DNA of 64,000 bases from Palsa-504 sp963818225 (GTDB lineage Bacteria; Actinomycetota; Actinomycetes; Streptosporangiales; Streptosporangiaceae): assembly GCA_963818225.1 (NCBI GenBank), contig CAWFRO010000007.1, forward strand, positions 1-64,000. Reading direction: 5' to 3'. The position numbers and the translations under genes were made by a program. Below, piece by piece: positions 9,707 to 18,061 of this stretch. Position 1 is the first letter of the stretch. Each line of letters opens with the position of its first letter. Below the pieces are notes generated by a model. The model worked only from the letters and a program-made list of their open reading frames with translations, was not told where the DNA came from and did no database searches.

Positions 9707-10311
9707 AAGTCTCCACCTCCAGGAAGGTTGACGACGGTGGACGGCCGGACCGCAGATCCGGCCCGGCATTCCAGGACAACGACCCATCCCCGCGCCAGCG
9801 GATTGGTTGGCATTCCCCCATGATTGCGGATCGGGTGGACACCCCGCGCCCGTGAAATCCCTGGTCCGTACCCGGGCCTGCGCCGGACGACGACGTGGCC
9901 TGGACTGACCTGCACAGTGCACCGACTGCGCAGCGGGACCGCACGCAGATCGTCCTGGTCTGTGCGCGTACGCTGGCCTGCACCGAAGGAGTCGGCGGCC
10001 GTGCAGGACGGCGGTTCACGTGTGTCAAGCCTGATGGGCGTCTCTCACAGAATGTGATGGGTCGAAGGTGTACCTGGCCGGCGCCGGAGACCTGTTTGGC
10101 GTCCTGGATCGCGATCGCTCAGTGCACCGGCGTATCGCCGCCGGGCTCGTGCGCGTCAGGCACAGCACCGGCTGGCATGCACCCCGCTCAGCGGGCAGCG
10201 CGAGTGCCGGGCGATGCTGGTACTGTTCCGCGCGTGCTCGGAGCTGCGTAAACGCGGACAGCGTGGGCGGGGGCGATGCGCTCTGGCCGCCGGGAAGCGG
10301 GAGGGATAGCC
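9707..10311. other. Gene-poor intergenic stretch
   Basis: About 600 bases between two divergently transcribed hydrolase genes. Presumably carries both promoters. No recognisable gene, repeat or operator was found. Confidence 0.35.
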
Positions 10312-10947
10312 ATGGCAGGCAGCGCCGGGCCGGGCGGGCTGTACGGCGAGGTATCCGCGGGCTGGACGCCGGACGCGCCGGTGGCGCTGGTCTTGTTTCA
10401 CGGCTACGGCGCGAACGAGCAGGACCTCGCCCCGCTCGGGCCGATGCTCGCACCGGCCCTGCCCTGGGCAGCGCTGCGCGCCCCGCTCGGGGTAGCTCCC
10501 GGCGGCTATGCGTGGTTCGGGCCCATCGCGCCCGGCGACCGGGACCCGGCCCGCGCCACCGCCGCCGCCTGGCAGTGGATCGACGCTCACCTGGCCCCGG
10601 ACGCGACGGTCGCCGCCGTCGGATTCTCCCAGGGCGGCCTCATGGCGACCCAGCTGCTGCGGACCCGGCCCGGACGGGTCGCGGCCACGGTCGTGCTCTC
10701 CGGCTCCGTCCACGCTGCGCCGCAGCCGGCCGACGAGCAGCTCGCCGCCCGGCGCCCGGCCGTGTTCTGGGGACGGGGAGCCAGCGACCCCATCATCCCC
10801 GCCGACGCGATCGAGGGGACACGTCAGTGGCTGACCGCCCACGCCACCCTCACCGAACGCGTCTACCCCGGTCTCGCGCACGGCATCGGCACCCAGGAAA
10901 TCGCCGACGTCCGCGCCTTCCTCAGCGACCGGACCGGAGCGGCCTAA
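10312..10947 (+). CDS. Phospholipase/carboxylesterase family hydrolase
   Basis: A 211-residue alpha/beta hydrolase of the carboxylesterase/thioesterase family (PF02230 type). It has the oxyanion loop LFHGYGANEQDL (about 28-39) and the nucleophile Ser106 in GFSQGG. The acid is in GASDPIIP near 161-168 and the catalytic His in GLAHGIG near 192. Family members hydrolyse short acyl esters or lysophospholipids in the cytosol. The ATG at 10312 has GGGAGGG seven bases upstream. No operon partner. Confidence 0.85.
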   Translation: MAGSAGPGGLYGEVSAGWTPDAPVALVLFHGYGANEQDLAPLGPMLAPALPWAALRAPLGVAPGGYAWFGPIAPGDRDPARATAAAWQWIDAHLAPDATVAAVGFSQGGLMATQLLRTRPGRVAATVVLSGSVHAAPQPADEQLAARRPAVFWGRGASDPIIPADAIEGTRQWLTAHATLTERVYPGLAHGIGTQEIADVRAFLSDRTGAA

Positions 10948-11302
10948 CCCGCTGACAGCCCGGGCGCGGCCGCTCGTGCGGACGGCCAGAGGCTCACATG
11001 CTCCGGCCGCAGGGCGGCCCGCTGATCGTCACTCACCAAATATCGATGCTCCTATGTATGTCAATGGCTCGGATGGTGTTTTAGTTCTTTGATTTCCGGG
11101 GCTCGGGAAATGTTGCTCTGGCTGGGGCTGCTGGGTGCGGACAAGACAGGGAAGGGCCACTCCGGGTAGGAGGGCAAGCTCTTATTAGGTCACGCGGGCA
11201 GCGGGTCAGGTGTGACCGGGGGCGGCCGACAAATCGTTAGAAGGCCAGCACCTGGGTGCGGCAGCCGATTAGAGGGTCAGGCCGCCCCCGGAGTCAGGGC
11301 GG
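10948..11302. other. Intergenic DNA including the 3' flank of the IS110 element
   Basis: No gene seen. The right part (11216-11291), just downstream of the transposase stop, forms a long potential stem-loop described separately. The left part includes a comparatively T-rich stretch around 11040-11100. Confidence 0.4.
11216..11291 (-). repeat. Long inverted repeat next to the IS110 transposase gene
   Basis: CCGGGGGCGGCC at 11216-11227 is a perfect inverted match to GGCCGCCCCCGG at 11280-11291. The 52-base spacer can form an inner hairpin (GCACC-TGG-GTGC). It starts 12 bases after the transposase stop. It could be a transcription terminator, a subterminal IS repeat, or part of a structured non-coding RNA such as those described for IS110-family elements. 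The sequence alone does not decide. Confidence 0.5.
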
Positions 11303-12352
11303 TCAGTCAGCGGCGGCGCGGAGGTGGGGGTAGACCTGGCGGGCGACGTAGCGTTTCAGGCAGCGGATGATCTCTGGCTTGGACAGGCCTTCGGCGGTGC
11401 GCCGCTCGACGTAGGCGCGGGTCGGGGGGTGGGAGCTCATCCGGGTGATCACGATGCGCCACAGCGCGTGGTTGGCCTGCCGGTCGCCGGCGGGGTTGAG
11501 GCGGTGCCGTTTGGTCTTGCCGGAGGAGGCAGGGATCGGGGCGGCGGCGCACAGGTGGGCCCAGGCGGCTTCGGAGCGGAGCCGTTCGGGGTGGTCCCCG
11601 GCGGCGACCAGGAGCAGGGCGGCGGTGTCAGGGCCGACGCCGTACAGGGCGAGCAGGCCGGGGGCGTGCCCGGTGACCAGGGGCATGATGAGCGCGTCGA
11701 GGCAGACGATCTGGCTGTCCAGGAACTCGGTGCGGCGGCCCAGCTCGCGCCGCGCGATCCGGGTGTGGCAGCCGACGACGGCGCCGGGCCGGGGCCGCAG
11801 GGACGCCAGGTCGGTGACCAGGTCAGCGGTACCGTGCGCGGCGAACCGGGCGCGCAGGTCTTCGGGGCCGGTCACGATCAGGGCCCGCGCCTGGCTGCTG
11901 GCCTGGGTCCGCTCGGAGCGGGCGCTGCGCTTGGCGGCCATCAGCGCGCGGACCGCCTCCACCGCGCCGTCCCGGCCTTCCGGCGCGCCGCGGGCCCGGC
12001 CGGACTGCGCGGCCCGTGCCGCGCTGACCGCGTCCAGCGGGTCGGACTTGCCCTGGCGGCGGCGGTCCTGGCGGTCCGAGCGGTCCACCTCGACGACCCG
12101 GATGCCTGCTGCGGTGAATGTGGCGGGCCAGCCCGGCGCCGTAACTGCCGGTCCCTTCGATCCCGACCAGGCACACGGTCCCGAATCCGCCCAGCCAGCC
12201 CAGCAAGCCGGAGTAGCCGGCCGCGGTGGCGGGGAACTCCCGAACGCCGAGCAGCCCGCCGACGGAATCGAGCGCGGCCGCGACATGCGTATCAGCGTGG
12301 GTGTCCACGCCGCCGGTGATGGGGCGTGTTCTTCTACGATGGTCACAGCCAT
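11303..12352 (-). pseudogene. IS110-family transposase, two frameshifts
   Basis: Joined across frames this is a DEDD transposase of about 350 residues. The N-terminal RuvC-like part has GVDTHADTHVAAALD and VCLVGIEGTGSYGAGLARH, followed by the KSDPLDA block. The C-terminal Tnp_20 part has YGVGPDTAALLLVAAGD and APIPASSGKTKRHRLNP with the expected active serine, then GDRQANHALW. The frame is lost near 12320 (in a C run) and regained near 12118, so the segment carrying the first catalytic Asp and the Glu is out of frame. Start ATG 12352 encodes MAVTIVEEHAP. The element is therefore probably immobile unless a second copy acts in trans. Confidence 0.8.
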
Positions 12353-12603
12353 CCCTTTCTCAGGTTGAAGGGATGGCACGCACCTGCTGGCCCGTCGGAC
12401 CTGTGAATCCCCGGCCTCTAGTCCAGGCTGGGCAGATCAGACCGGCACCGCTGGCAGGTGCCATTAAAACCTGGGGCCCGGCCGACAGATCGTCTCGCAG
12501 GACAGCCCGGACGGCGTCAGCCGACTCGGAGGTCAGGCCGGGACCCAGGCTCCCGACCCTACGCCGCTGTTCAGTCAAGATCAGGGAAGCCGGGCCGGAA
12601 GCG

Positions 12604-12635
12604 TTATCCACACTCTCCCTTATCCACACTCTCCC
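12604..12635 (+). repeat. Tandem 16-bp repeat containing two DnaA-box-like TTATCCACA sequences
   Basis: The unit TTATCCACACTCTCCC occurs twice in a row without mismatch. Each copy contains TTATCCACA, the consensus DnaA box. Two copies are too few for an origin. They may reflect a recent local duplication or a DnaA-titrating site. A second pair of DnaA-like boxes lies upstream of ssb at 32.7 kb. Confidence 0.75.
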
Positions 12636-12820
12636 TGCCGATTCGGCGCGCGTGAGGTTCGTGCCAGGCGGGTGGCTGGGGGCGCCCCGATTACCCGTTC
12701 GGTGCGTCCATGGACCACGGCCTGCACCGCTACCAGAGCGTGCCGAACGGCGGATCCGGAGCGTGGAACAGTACCCAGCACCACCACGGAGATAGCCAAC
12801 GGTGCGAGCTGTTGCGACAT
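12620..12820 (-). CDS. Possible truncated small protein with strong RBS
   Basis: A 66-residue frame starting MSQQLAPLAISVVVLGTV, preceded by AGGAG with four-base spacing, a better RBS than most false frames have. The first 20 residues could be a membrane or signal segment; the rest is Arg/Ala-rich and looks like read-through. The stop overlaps the tandem repeat at 12604-12635. It may be the 5' stub of a gene cut when the IS110 element or the repeat arrived. No family recognised. Confidence 0.25.
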   Translation of the reverse strand: MSQQLAPLAISVVVLGTVPRSGSAVRHALVAVQAVVHGRTERVIGAPPATRLARTSRAPNRQGECG

Positions 12821-12947
12821 GCTTCTCCTGTGCCATGCCGCGACACGCCCGGCCCGCCCGTACGCCGCGGTGTGGACGATCGGGGATCCGCCAATCGTGT
12901 CCGCTCATTCACCACACTCTCAGTCTTTGCCCCTAAGGTGAGCGGCT

Positions 12948-13528
12948 ATGACGGATAACTCCACGAACAAGGGCGGGACGAACGCCGAGTCCGAGTCGGG
13001 GCTCGTCGCCCTCGGCTCCCCGGACGAAGAAGCCGCTCTTCCGGAAGAGCTCATCGAGATCGACGCGCCGGCGAGGACGACGGCCCGGACGAGGACGACG
13101 GCCCGGACGAGGACGACGTTCCCGGCACCGGCACGGTGAGCGGAGGCGTCGGCTTCGCCGGCCTGGCCCTCGCGATCGTCTCCCTTACGACGAACTGGAC
13201 CAGCAGCGTCGTGGTCAGTCACGCGCAGTACAACGAAGAGATAGGCGCCCCGAGCTCCGGTCTGACGGTGCAGCAGCAGCTGGACCTGTCCGCCAGCGGC
13301 TGGCACACCCAGGCCTGGTGGGCGCTCATATTCGCCGTCGCCGCGGTGCTGTTCGGCGCCGGCGCGCTGCTCTCTCCGAGGGTCCTGCTCCGCGGCCGCA
13401 CCCCAGGCTGGGCCAAGGCCGCCGCTACCAGCGCGATCATCGTGGGCCTGGTCGGCGTGCTCCTCGCGATCCTCACCATCACCGGGGTGTTCGGCGGGCA
13501 CCTGACCGCCCCCACCGGCGCGAGCTGA
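12948..13528 (+). pseudogene. Acidic-linker membrane protein with one frameshift
   Basis: The first frame (from ATG 12948) gives a Ser/Glu-rich cytosolic head ending ELIEIDAPA near 13070. The frame then runs into Arg/Thr-rich sequence and stops at 13139. Shifting frame at about 13072 instead gives an acidic linker of repeated GPDEDD units, then GTGTVSGGVGFAGLALAIVSL and further hydrophobic segments (WWALIFAVAAVLFGAGALL, AAATSAIIVGLVGVLLAILTI) to a stop at 13528. This reads as one small integral membrane protein of about 190 residues split by a one-base indel. Alternatively two short overlapping genes exist, the second from GTG 13136. Function unknown. Confidence 0.6.
13071..13118 (+). repeat. 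18-bp in-gene tandem repeat (acidic GPDEDD linker)
   Basis: About two and a half copies of GACGAGGACGACGGCCCG, giving the acidic linker of the membrane protein when read in the downstream frame. The frameshift that splits this gene lies at the left edge of the array, consistent with slippage in the repeat. Confidence 0.7.
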
Positions 13529-13976
13529 GCCGGGCTCACCCCGCACACAGCACCGCCCGCCGAGCTTGTCCTGGATACTGACCAGGCGGGACTTCAGGAT
13601 GCGGGCGAGACGAACAGGCCTCTACTGAAGGAGCGACTTGCACGGACAAGCTCTGGTGGCCGTCGCAGGAACGCGGCACAGAATCTCCATCCGGGCGCGC
13701 CTCAGGCCACCAGTGTCCGCACACCACCATGGCTGCAGATCGGCGGGAGTGTGCGCGTTCCCCGTGGCTTTCATGATCACTCAGCGTGCTGTCGACCGCC
13801 GGCCCCGATGCCTGTCGATCCGGCCTTAACTGCTCGATGGGGGCAAGACAGCAGCTCTGGAGTGCACGGTCCTGCACTGCCCGACATGGATTTCCGCCAC
13901 AGGGCCAGTTCTAACTTTTCGTCTAACATCGTGTGAGAATCCGGGAGCACGAACTTCGTAGAAGAGCTGGTCAGAC
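13529..13976. other. Gene-poor stretch
   Basis: About 450 bases between convergent genes. No recognisable protein, RNA or strong terminator hairpin. Confidence 0.35.
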
Positions 13977-15119
13977 CTACAGTCCGAGGCCGCGGGCGAT
14001 GATCTCTTTCTGGATCTCGGTGGTGCCGCCGAAGATCGACTGCACGCGACTGTCGGCCCAGGCGCGGCCGACCCGGTACTCGCGCATGTAGCCGTACCCG
14101 CCGTGCAGCTGCACGCACCGGTCGGTGACGCGGTTACACAGCTCGGTGTTCCACCACTTGACCATGGACGCCTCATCGGTGCTCAGCCGGTCCGCGCAGT
14201 GCTCCATGATCGCGCGGTCGGTGAACTCGCGCGCCACCGCGATCTCGGTGGCCATCTCGGCCAGCAGGAACTTGCTGTGCTGGAAGGCGCCGATCGGCTG
14301 GCCGAACGCGGTCCGCTGCTTGGCGTAGGCGAGGGTGTCCGCGAACGCCTGCTCGGCGATGGCCAGCGCGGTGACGCCGATGGTGACGCGCTCCCTGGGC
14401 AGGTTCTGCATCAGCGCGACGAACCCGCCGCCTGCCTCGCCGAGCAGGTTCGCGGCCGGCACCCGGACGTCGGTGAAGAACAGCTCCGAGGTGTCCTGGG
14501 CGTGCATGCCGAGCTTGTCCAGGTTCCGGCCGCGGGTGAAGCCGGGCATGCCGCGCTCGGCCACGAGCAGGCTGATGCCACGATGCCCGGCAGCCGGGTC
14601 GGTGCGGGCCACCACGATCACGAGGTCGGCGAGCTGGCCGTTGGAGATGAACGTCTTCTGGCCGTTCAGCACGTAATGATCGCCGTCGCGGACGGCCGCG
14701 GCGCGGATGCCCTGCAGGTCGCTGCCGGCGCCGGGCTCGGTCATGGCGATCGCCGTGATGAGCTGCCCCGAGCAGTAGCCGGGCAGCCACCGCTCCCGCT
14801 GCTCCGGCGTGCACAGCCGGTCCAGGTACGGGCCGATCATGTCGTTGTGGAGCTGGAACATCGGGCCGCTGGCGCCGGCCCGGGCCAGCTCCTCGTTCAC
14901 GATCACGTAGTACCGGTAGTCGGGATCGCCGCCGCCGCCGTACTTCTCGTCGATGTGGATGCCGAGCAGGCCGGCCCGCCCGGCCGCCAGCCACACCTCG
15001 CGGGACACGATCCCGTCCCGTTCCCACTGGTCATGGTGGGGCGTGATCTCCTTGGCGATGAAGGCCCGCACCATCTCGCGGAACGCGTCATGCTCCGGGG
15101 TGAAAATCTGGCGCTGCAT
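13977..15119 (-). CDS. Acyl-CoA dehydrogenase
   Basis: A 380-residue flavoprotein of the acyl-CoA dehydrogenase family, which introduces the alpha-beta double bond into acyl-CoA with electrons going to ETF. All three family regions are visible: the N-terminal helical domain, the middle FAD/substrate barrel (AIAMTEPGAGSDLQGI near 124-139, ISNGQLAD) and the C-terminal bundle (AKQRTAFGQPIGAFQ, LHGGYGYMREY, IFGGTTEIQKEIIARGL). The position that carries the catalytic Glu in the short/medium-chain subfamily (YEGT) reads FGGT. The base must then come from another helix, as in the isovaleryl/long-chain type. Start ATG 15119 has GGGAGG upstream. A relic of a related gene's last codons lies at 317-373. 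Confidence 0.88.
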   Translation of the reverse strand: MQRQIFTPEHDAFREMVRAFIAKEITPHHDQWERDGIVSREVWLAAGRAGLLGIHIDEKYGGGGDPDYRYYVIVNEELARAGASGPMFQLHNDMIGPYLDRLCTPEQRERWLPGYCSGQLITAIAMTEPGAGSDLQGIRAAAVRDGDHYVLNGQKTFISNGQLADLVIVVARTDPAAGHRGISLLVAERGMPGFTRGRNLDKLGMHAQDTSELFFTDVRVPAANLLGEAGGGFVALMQNLPRERVTIGVTALAIAEQAFADTLAYAKQRTAFGQPIGAFQHSKFLLAEMATEIAVAREFTDRAIMEHCADRLSTDEASMVKWWNTELCNRVTDRCVQLHGGYGYMREYRVGRAWADSRVQSIFGGTTEIQKEIIARGLGL

Positions 15120-15253
15120 CGGCTTCGACCTCCCTGCGAAGCGTACCCGCGGCCCACGGTGAGGCGGTGGGCCGTGAACCACGGGACCGTTCGGCCGGAA
15201 AAGGGAAGGGAGCGGCGGGACAAGGGGGGTGCGGCGGGCGGCCCGGCGGGGCC

Positions 15254-15766
15254 TCAGGCGGCGTGGGGCTCACGCAAATAAGCGGCCCACTGGGGGTCGC
15301 CGTCGTATTGAGCGCCCACCAGCCTCCAGTGGGCGCCGCGTGGTACCACGGGCGGCACCGGCAGCGTCCAGCCGAGTTCCTCGAGCAGGTGATCGGCCTT
15401 GCGGTGGTTGCAGATGGTGCAGGACGCGACGCAGTTCTCCCAGGCGTGCTGGCCGCCGCGGCTGCGGGGTATCACGTGGTCGATGGTCTCCGCGCGGCGG
15501 CCGCAGTAGGCGCACCGGTAATTGTCGCGGCGCATCAGCGCCGCTCTGGTCAGCGGGACCCGGTTGCGGTAGGGCACCCGGATGTAGCGACTGAGCCGGA
15601 TCACCGACGGCGTGACGAGCATCACCGAGGCCGCGTGCAAGACTGCCCCGCCGACGTCGTGGTGCACCACCTCGGCCTTGCCGCCGAGCACCAGGCACAC
15701 GGCGCGGCGGAGGCCGACGGTGGTTAGCGGTTCAAACGTCACGTTGAGCAGCAGCACTCGTCGCAC
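15254..15766 (-). CDS. HNH endonuclease family protein
   Basis: A 170-residue protein with an HNH zinc-finger nuclease core: CAYC (85-88), IDHVIPRSRGG (95-105) with the catalytic His of the DH pair, the Asn of WENCV and the second Cys pair CTIC (116-119), then NHRK. The N-terminal 80 residues (VLLLNVTFEPLTTVGLRRAV) form the domain common to this widespread actinobacterial HNH family, usually encoded alone. Start GTG 15766 is chosen because AGGAGG lies five bases upstream. Its cellular role is not known. Divergent from the peptidase gene at 15884. Confidence 0.85.
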   Translation of the reverse strand: MRRVLLLNVTFEPLTTVGLRRAVCLVLGGKAEVVHHDVGGAVLHAASVMLVTPSVIRLSRYIRVPYRNRVPLTRAALMRRDNYRCAYCGRRAETIDHVIPRSRGGQHAWENCVASCTICNHRKADHLLEELGWTLPVPPVVPRGAHWRLVGAQYDGDPQWAAYLREPHAA

Positions 15767-15883
15767 CGCACCTCCTGCTGGCGCCGGCCGTCTAACAGAA
15801 GCTCATACTCCCAGTGTGACGCCTGGTTCTCGCTTCTGCCACCACATAAGCGTACTAGGTTGGCTGGCCCATAGAGTTTTTAC

Positions 15884-17983
15884 ATGAGCGGGACACGCGA
15901 GTTCGAATATCCGCCGGCGCGGCGGCAGGACCTGACCGAGGACATCCTGGGCCACCGGGTCAGCGATCCTTACCGGTGGATGGAGGATCCCGGCCCCGAG
16001 CGCGCGGACTGGCTGGCCGCGCAGGCCGGGCTGTTCGAGGCGCAGCGAGCCGGGTGGCCGGGGCGGGACCGGCTGGCCGCGCGGGTGCGGGAGCTGCTGA
16101 ACGTGGGCTACGAGGGGACGCCCGCGTGGCGGGGCGAACGCCGCTTCTTCACCAGGCGCGAGCCCGGGCAGGAGCACGCCGTGCTGTACACGCAGGCGGC
16201 GGACGGCCCGGCCCGGGTCCTGATCGACCCGATGGCCATCGACCCGTCCGGGCTGACCACGCTGGACGCCTGGCAGCCGGACAAGGAGGGACGGCTGCTG
16301 GCCTACCAGCTGTCGGCGGGCGGCGACGAGGAATCGCTGCTGCGGGTGCTCGACGCGGCGACCGGCTCGGTGGTGGACGGGCCCATTGACCGGTGCCGGT
16401 ACTCGAGCGTGGGCTGGCTGCCGGGCGGGAAGGCGTTCTACTACACGCGGCGGCTGCCGCCCGCTTCGGTGCCTCCTGGTGAAAGCCAGTATCACCGGCG
16501 GGTGTACCTGCATCAGGTCGGCACGCCCGCCGAGGAGGACGTGCTCATCTTCGGCGAGGGCCGGGACAAGACGGACTACTACGGCGCCTCGGTCAGCCGG
16601 GACGGGCACTGGCTTTTCCTGTCCGCCTCCCGGGGCACGGCGCCGCGCAACGACCTGTGGCTGGCCGACCTGACGTCATCCGACCCGGCGGCGCCCGAGC
16701 TGCGGGTGGTGCAGGAGGGGATCGACGCGCAGACCGGGGTGCGGGCCGGGCGGGACGGGCGGCTGTACGTGTTCACCGACCTCGGCGCACCGCGGGGCCG
16801 GATCGCGGTGGCCGATCCGGCCACGGTAGGCAACCCGGCGGACTGGTGGGACCTGATCCGGGAGGATCCCGAGGCGGTGCTGCACGGGTACGCGATCCTG
16901 GACGGTGCCGAGCTGGCCCGGCCGGTGCTGGTGGCGTCCTGGGCCAGGCACGCGCTGAGCGAGATCACCGTGCACGACCTGGCGTCCGGTGAGGTGGTGG
17001 ACCGCGTTCGGCTGCCGGGGCTCGGCACGGCAGGCGGGCTCGGCGAGCGGCCGGAGGGCGGGCACGAAGCGTGGTTCGGGTACACGGACTACACGACGCC
17101 GCCGCTGATGCTGCGGTTCGACGCGCGGGACTCCTCGGTGCACGTCTGGGCGACCGCGCCGGGGGCGGTTGCGGTGCCGGCGGTAACCGCGCGGCAGGTG
17201 ACGTATCCGTCCGCGGACGGGACCTTGGTGCGGATGCTGGTGATCAGCGGCGCCGCGGAGCCCGCGCAGCCGCGCCCGGCCCTGCTGACCGGGTACGGCG
17301 GGTTCGACATCAGCCTCACGCCCGGGTACTCGGCGACCGCGCTGGCCTGGGTGGAGGCGGGCGGCGTGTACGCGGTGGCCAACCTGCGCGGCGGCAGCGA
17401 GGAGGGCGAGGAGTGGCACCGGGCCGGGATGCTCGAGCATAAGCAGAACGTCTTCGACGACTTCCGCGGCGCGGCCGAAGCGCTGATCCGGGACGGGTGG
17501 ACGGCGCCCGGGCAGCTGGCCATCTCGGGCGGGTCGAACGGCGGGCTGCTGGTCGGCGCGGCGCTGGTGCAGCGGCCCTCGCTGTACGCGGCGGTGGTCT
17601 GCTCGGCGCCGCTGCTGGACATGGTGCGGTACGAGCGGTTCGGGCTGGGGCTGACGTGGAACGTCGAGTACGGCAGTGCGTCGGACCCTGAGCAGCTTGA
17701 CTGGCTGCTGTCGTATTCGCCGTACCATCACGTGGTGCCCGGAACGGCCTATCCGGCCGTGCTGTTCACCGTGTTCAGCAACGACACCCGGGTCGACCCG
17801 GTGCACGCGTACAAGATGTGCGCGGCGCTGCAGGACGCCACGTCATCCCCACTGTCGCGACCGGTGCTGCTGCGGGCCGAGGGCCAGGTCGGGCATGGGG
17901 CGCGCGCGGTGAGCCGGACGGCGGAGCTGGCCGGGGACACGCTCGCGTTCGCGGCCCGGTACACCGGGCTGATCGTGGCCTGA
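15884..17983 (+). CDS. Prolyl oligopeptidase (S9A family)
   Basis: A 699-residue serine peptidase with an N-terminal seven-bladed propeller (about 70-430, opening with RQDLTEDILGHRVSDPYRWMED) and a C-terminal alpha/beta hydrolase. The triad is Ser551 (SGGSNGGLL), Asp634 (NDTRVDP) and His671 (GQVGHGAR). GGFDISLTPGYS and NLRGGSEEGEEWH are family signatures. It cleaves short peptides after proline. No signal peptide is seen, so it is probably cytosolic. No strong RBS precedes ATG 15884, and the short upstream region is shared with the divergent HNH gene. Confidence 0.93.
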   Translation: MSGTREFEYPPARRQDLTEDILGHRVSDPYRWMEDPGPERADWLAAQAGLFEAQRAGWPGRDRLAARVRELLNVGYEGTPAWRGERRFFTRREPGQEHAVLYTQAADGPARVLIDPMAIDPSGLTTLDAWQPDKEGRLLAYQLSAGGDEESLLRVLDAATGSVVDGPIDRCRYSSVGWLPGGKAFYYTRRLPPASVPPGESQYHRRVYLHQVGTPAEEDVLIFGEGRDKTDYYGASVSRDGHWLFLSASRGTAPRNDLWLADLTSSDPAAPELRVVQEGIDAQTGVRAGRDGRLYVFTDLGAPRGRIAVADPATVGNPADWWDLIREDPEAVLHGYAILDGAELARPVLVASWARHALSEITVHDLASGEVVDRVRLPGLGTAGGLGERPEGGHEAWFGYTDYTTPPLMLRFDARDSSVHVWATAPGAVAVPAVTARQVTYPSADGTLVRMLVISGAAEPAQPRPALLTGYGGFDISLTPGYSATALAWVEAGGVYAVANLRGGSEEGEEWHRAGMLEHKQNVFDDFRGAAEALIRDGWTAPGQLAISGGSNGGLLVGAALVQRPSLYAAVVCSAPLLDMVRYERFGLGLTWNVEYGSASDPEQLDWLLSYSPYHHVVPGTAYPAVLFTVFSNDTRVDPVHAYKMCAALQDATSSPLSRPVLLRAEGQVGHGARAVSRTAELAGDTLAFAARYTGLIVA

Positions 17984-18061
17984 GCGTTTGCTCTTTTCAG
18001 CTGTGCGCGCCCTTGCTGCGCAGTAGCCTCGCGGGCAGCGGCGTCTGCGAAGGGGAGTGTT

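Larger units (their letters stand above)
11216..12352 (-). mobile_element. IS110-family insertion sequence, degraded; ends not defined
   Basis: Bounded here by the downstream stem-loop and the transposase start. IS110 elements lack classical terminal inverted repeats and do not always create target duplications, so the true ends, including any upstream non-coding RNA region beyond 12352, cannot be placed from this sequence alone. Confidence 0.6.
12353..12947. other. Gene-poor region upstream of the IS110 transposase
   Basis: Holds the tandem TTATCCACA repeat at 12604-12635 and one short minus-strand open frame with a good RBS (12620-12820). The first 200 bases next to the transposase would hold any IS110-encoded guide (bridge) RNA. 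No specific fold could be assigned by eye. Confidence 0.35.

Noticed and set aside
12604..12635. Replication origin
   Set aside because: Only two DnaA-like boxes and no dnaA, dnaN or gyrB nearby.
13529..13976. Short minus-strand frames as genes
   Set aside because: No RBS, no recognisable protein, and Cys/Arg/Ser-rich composition.
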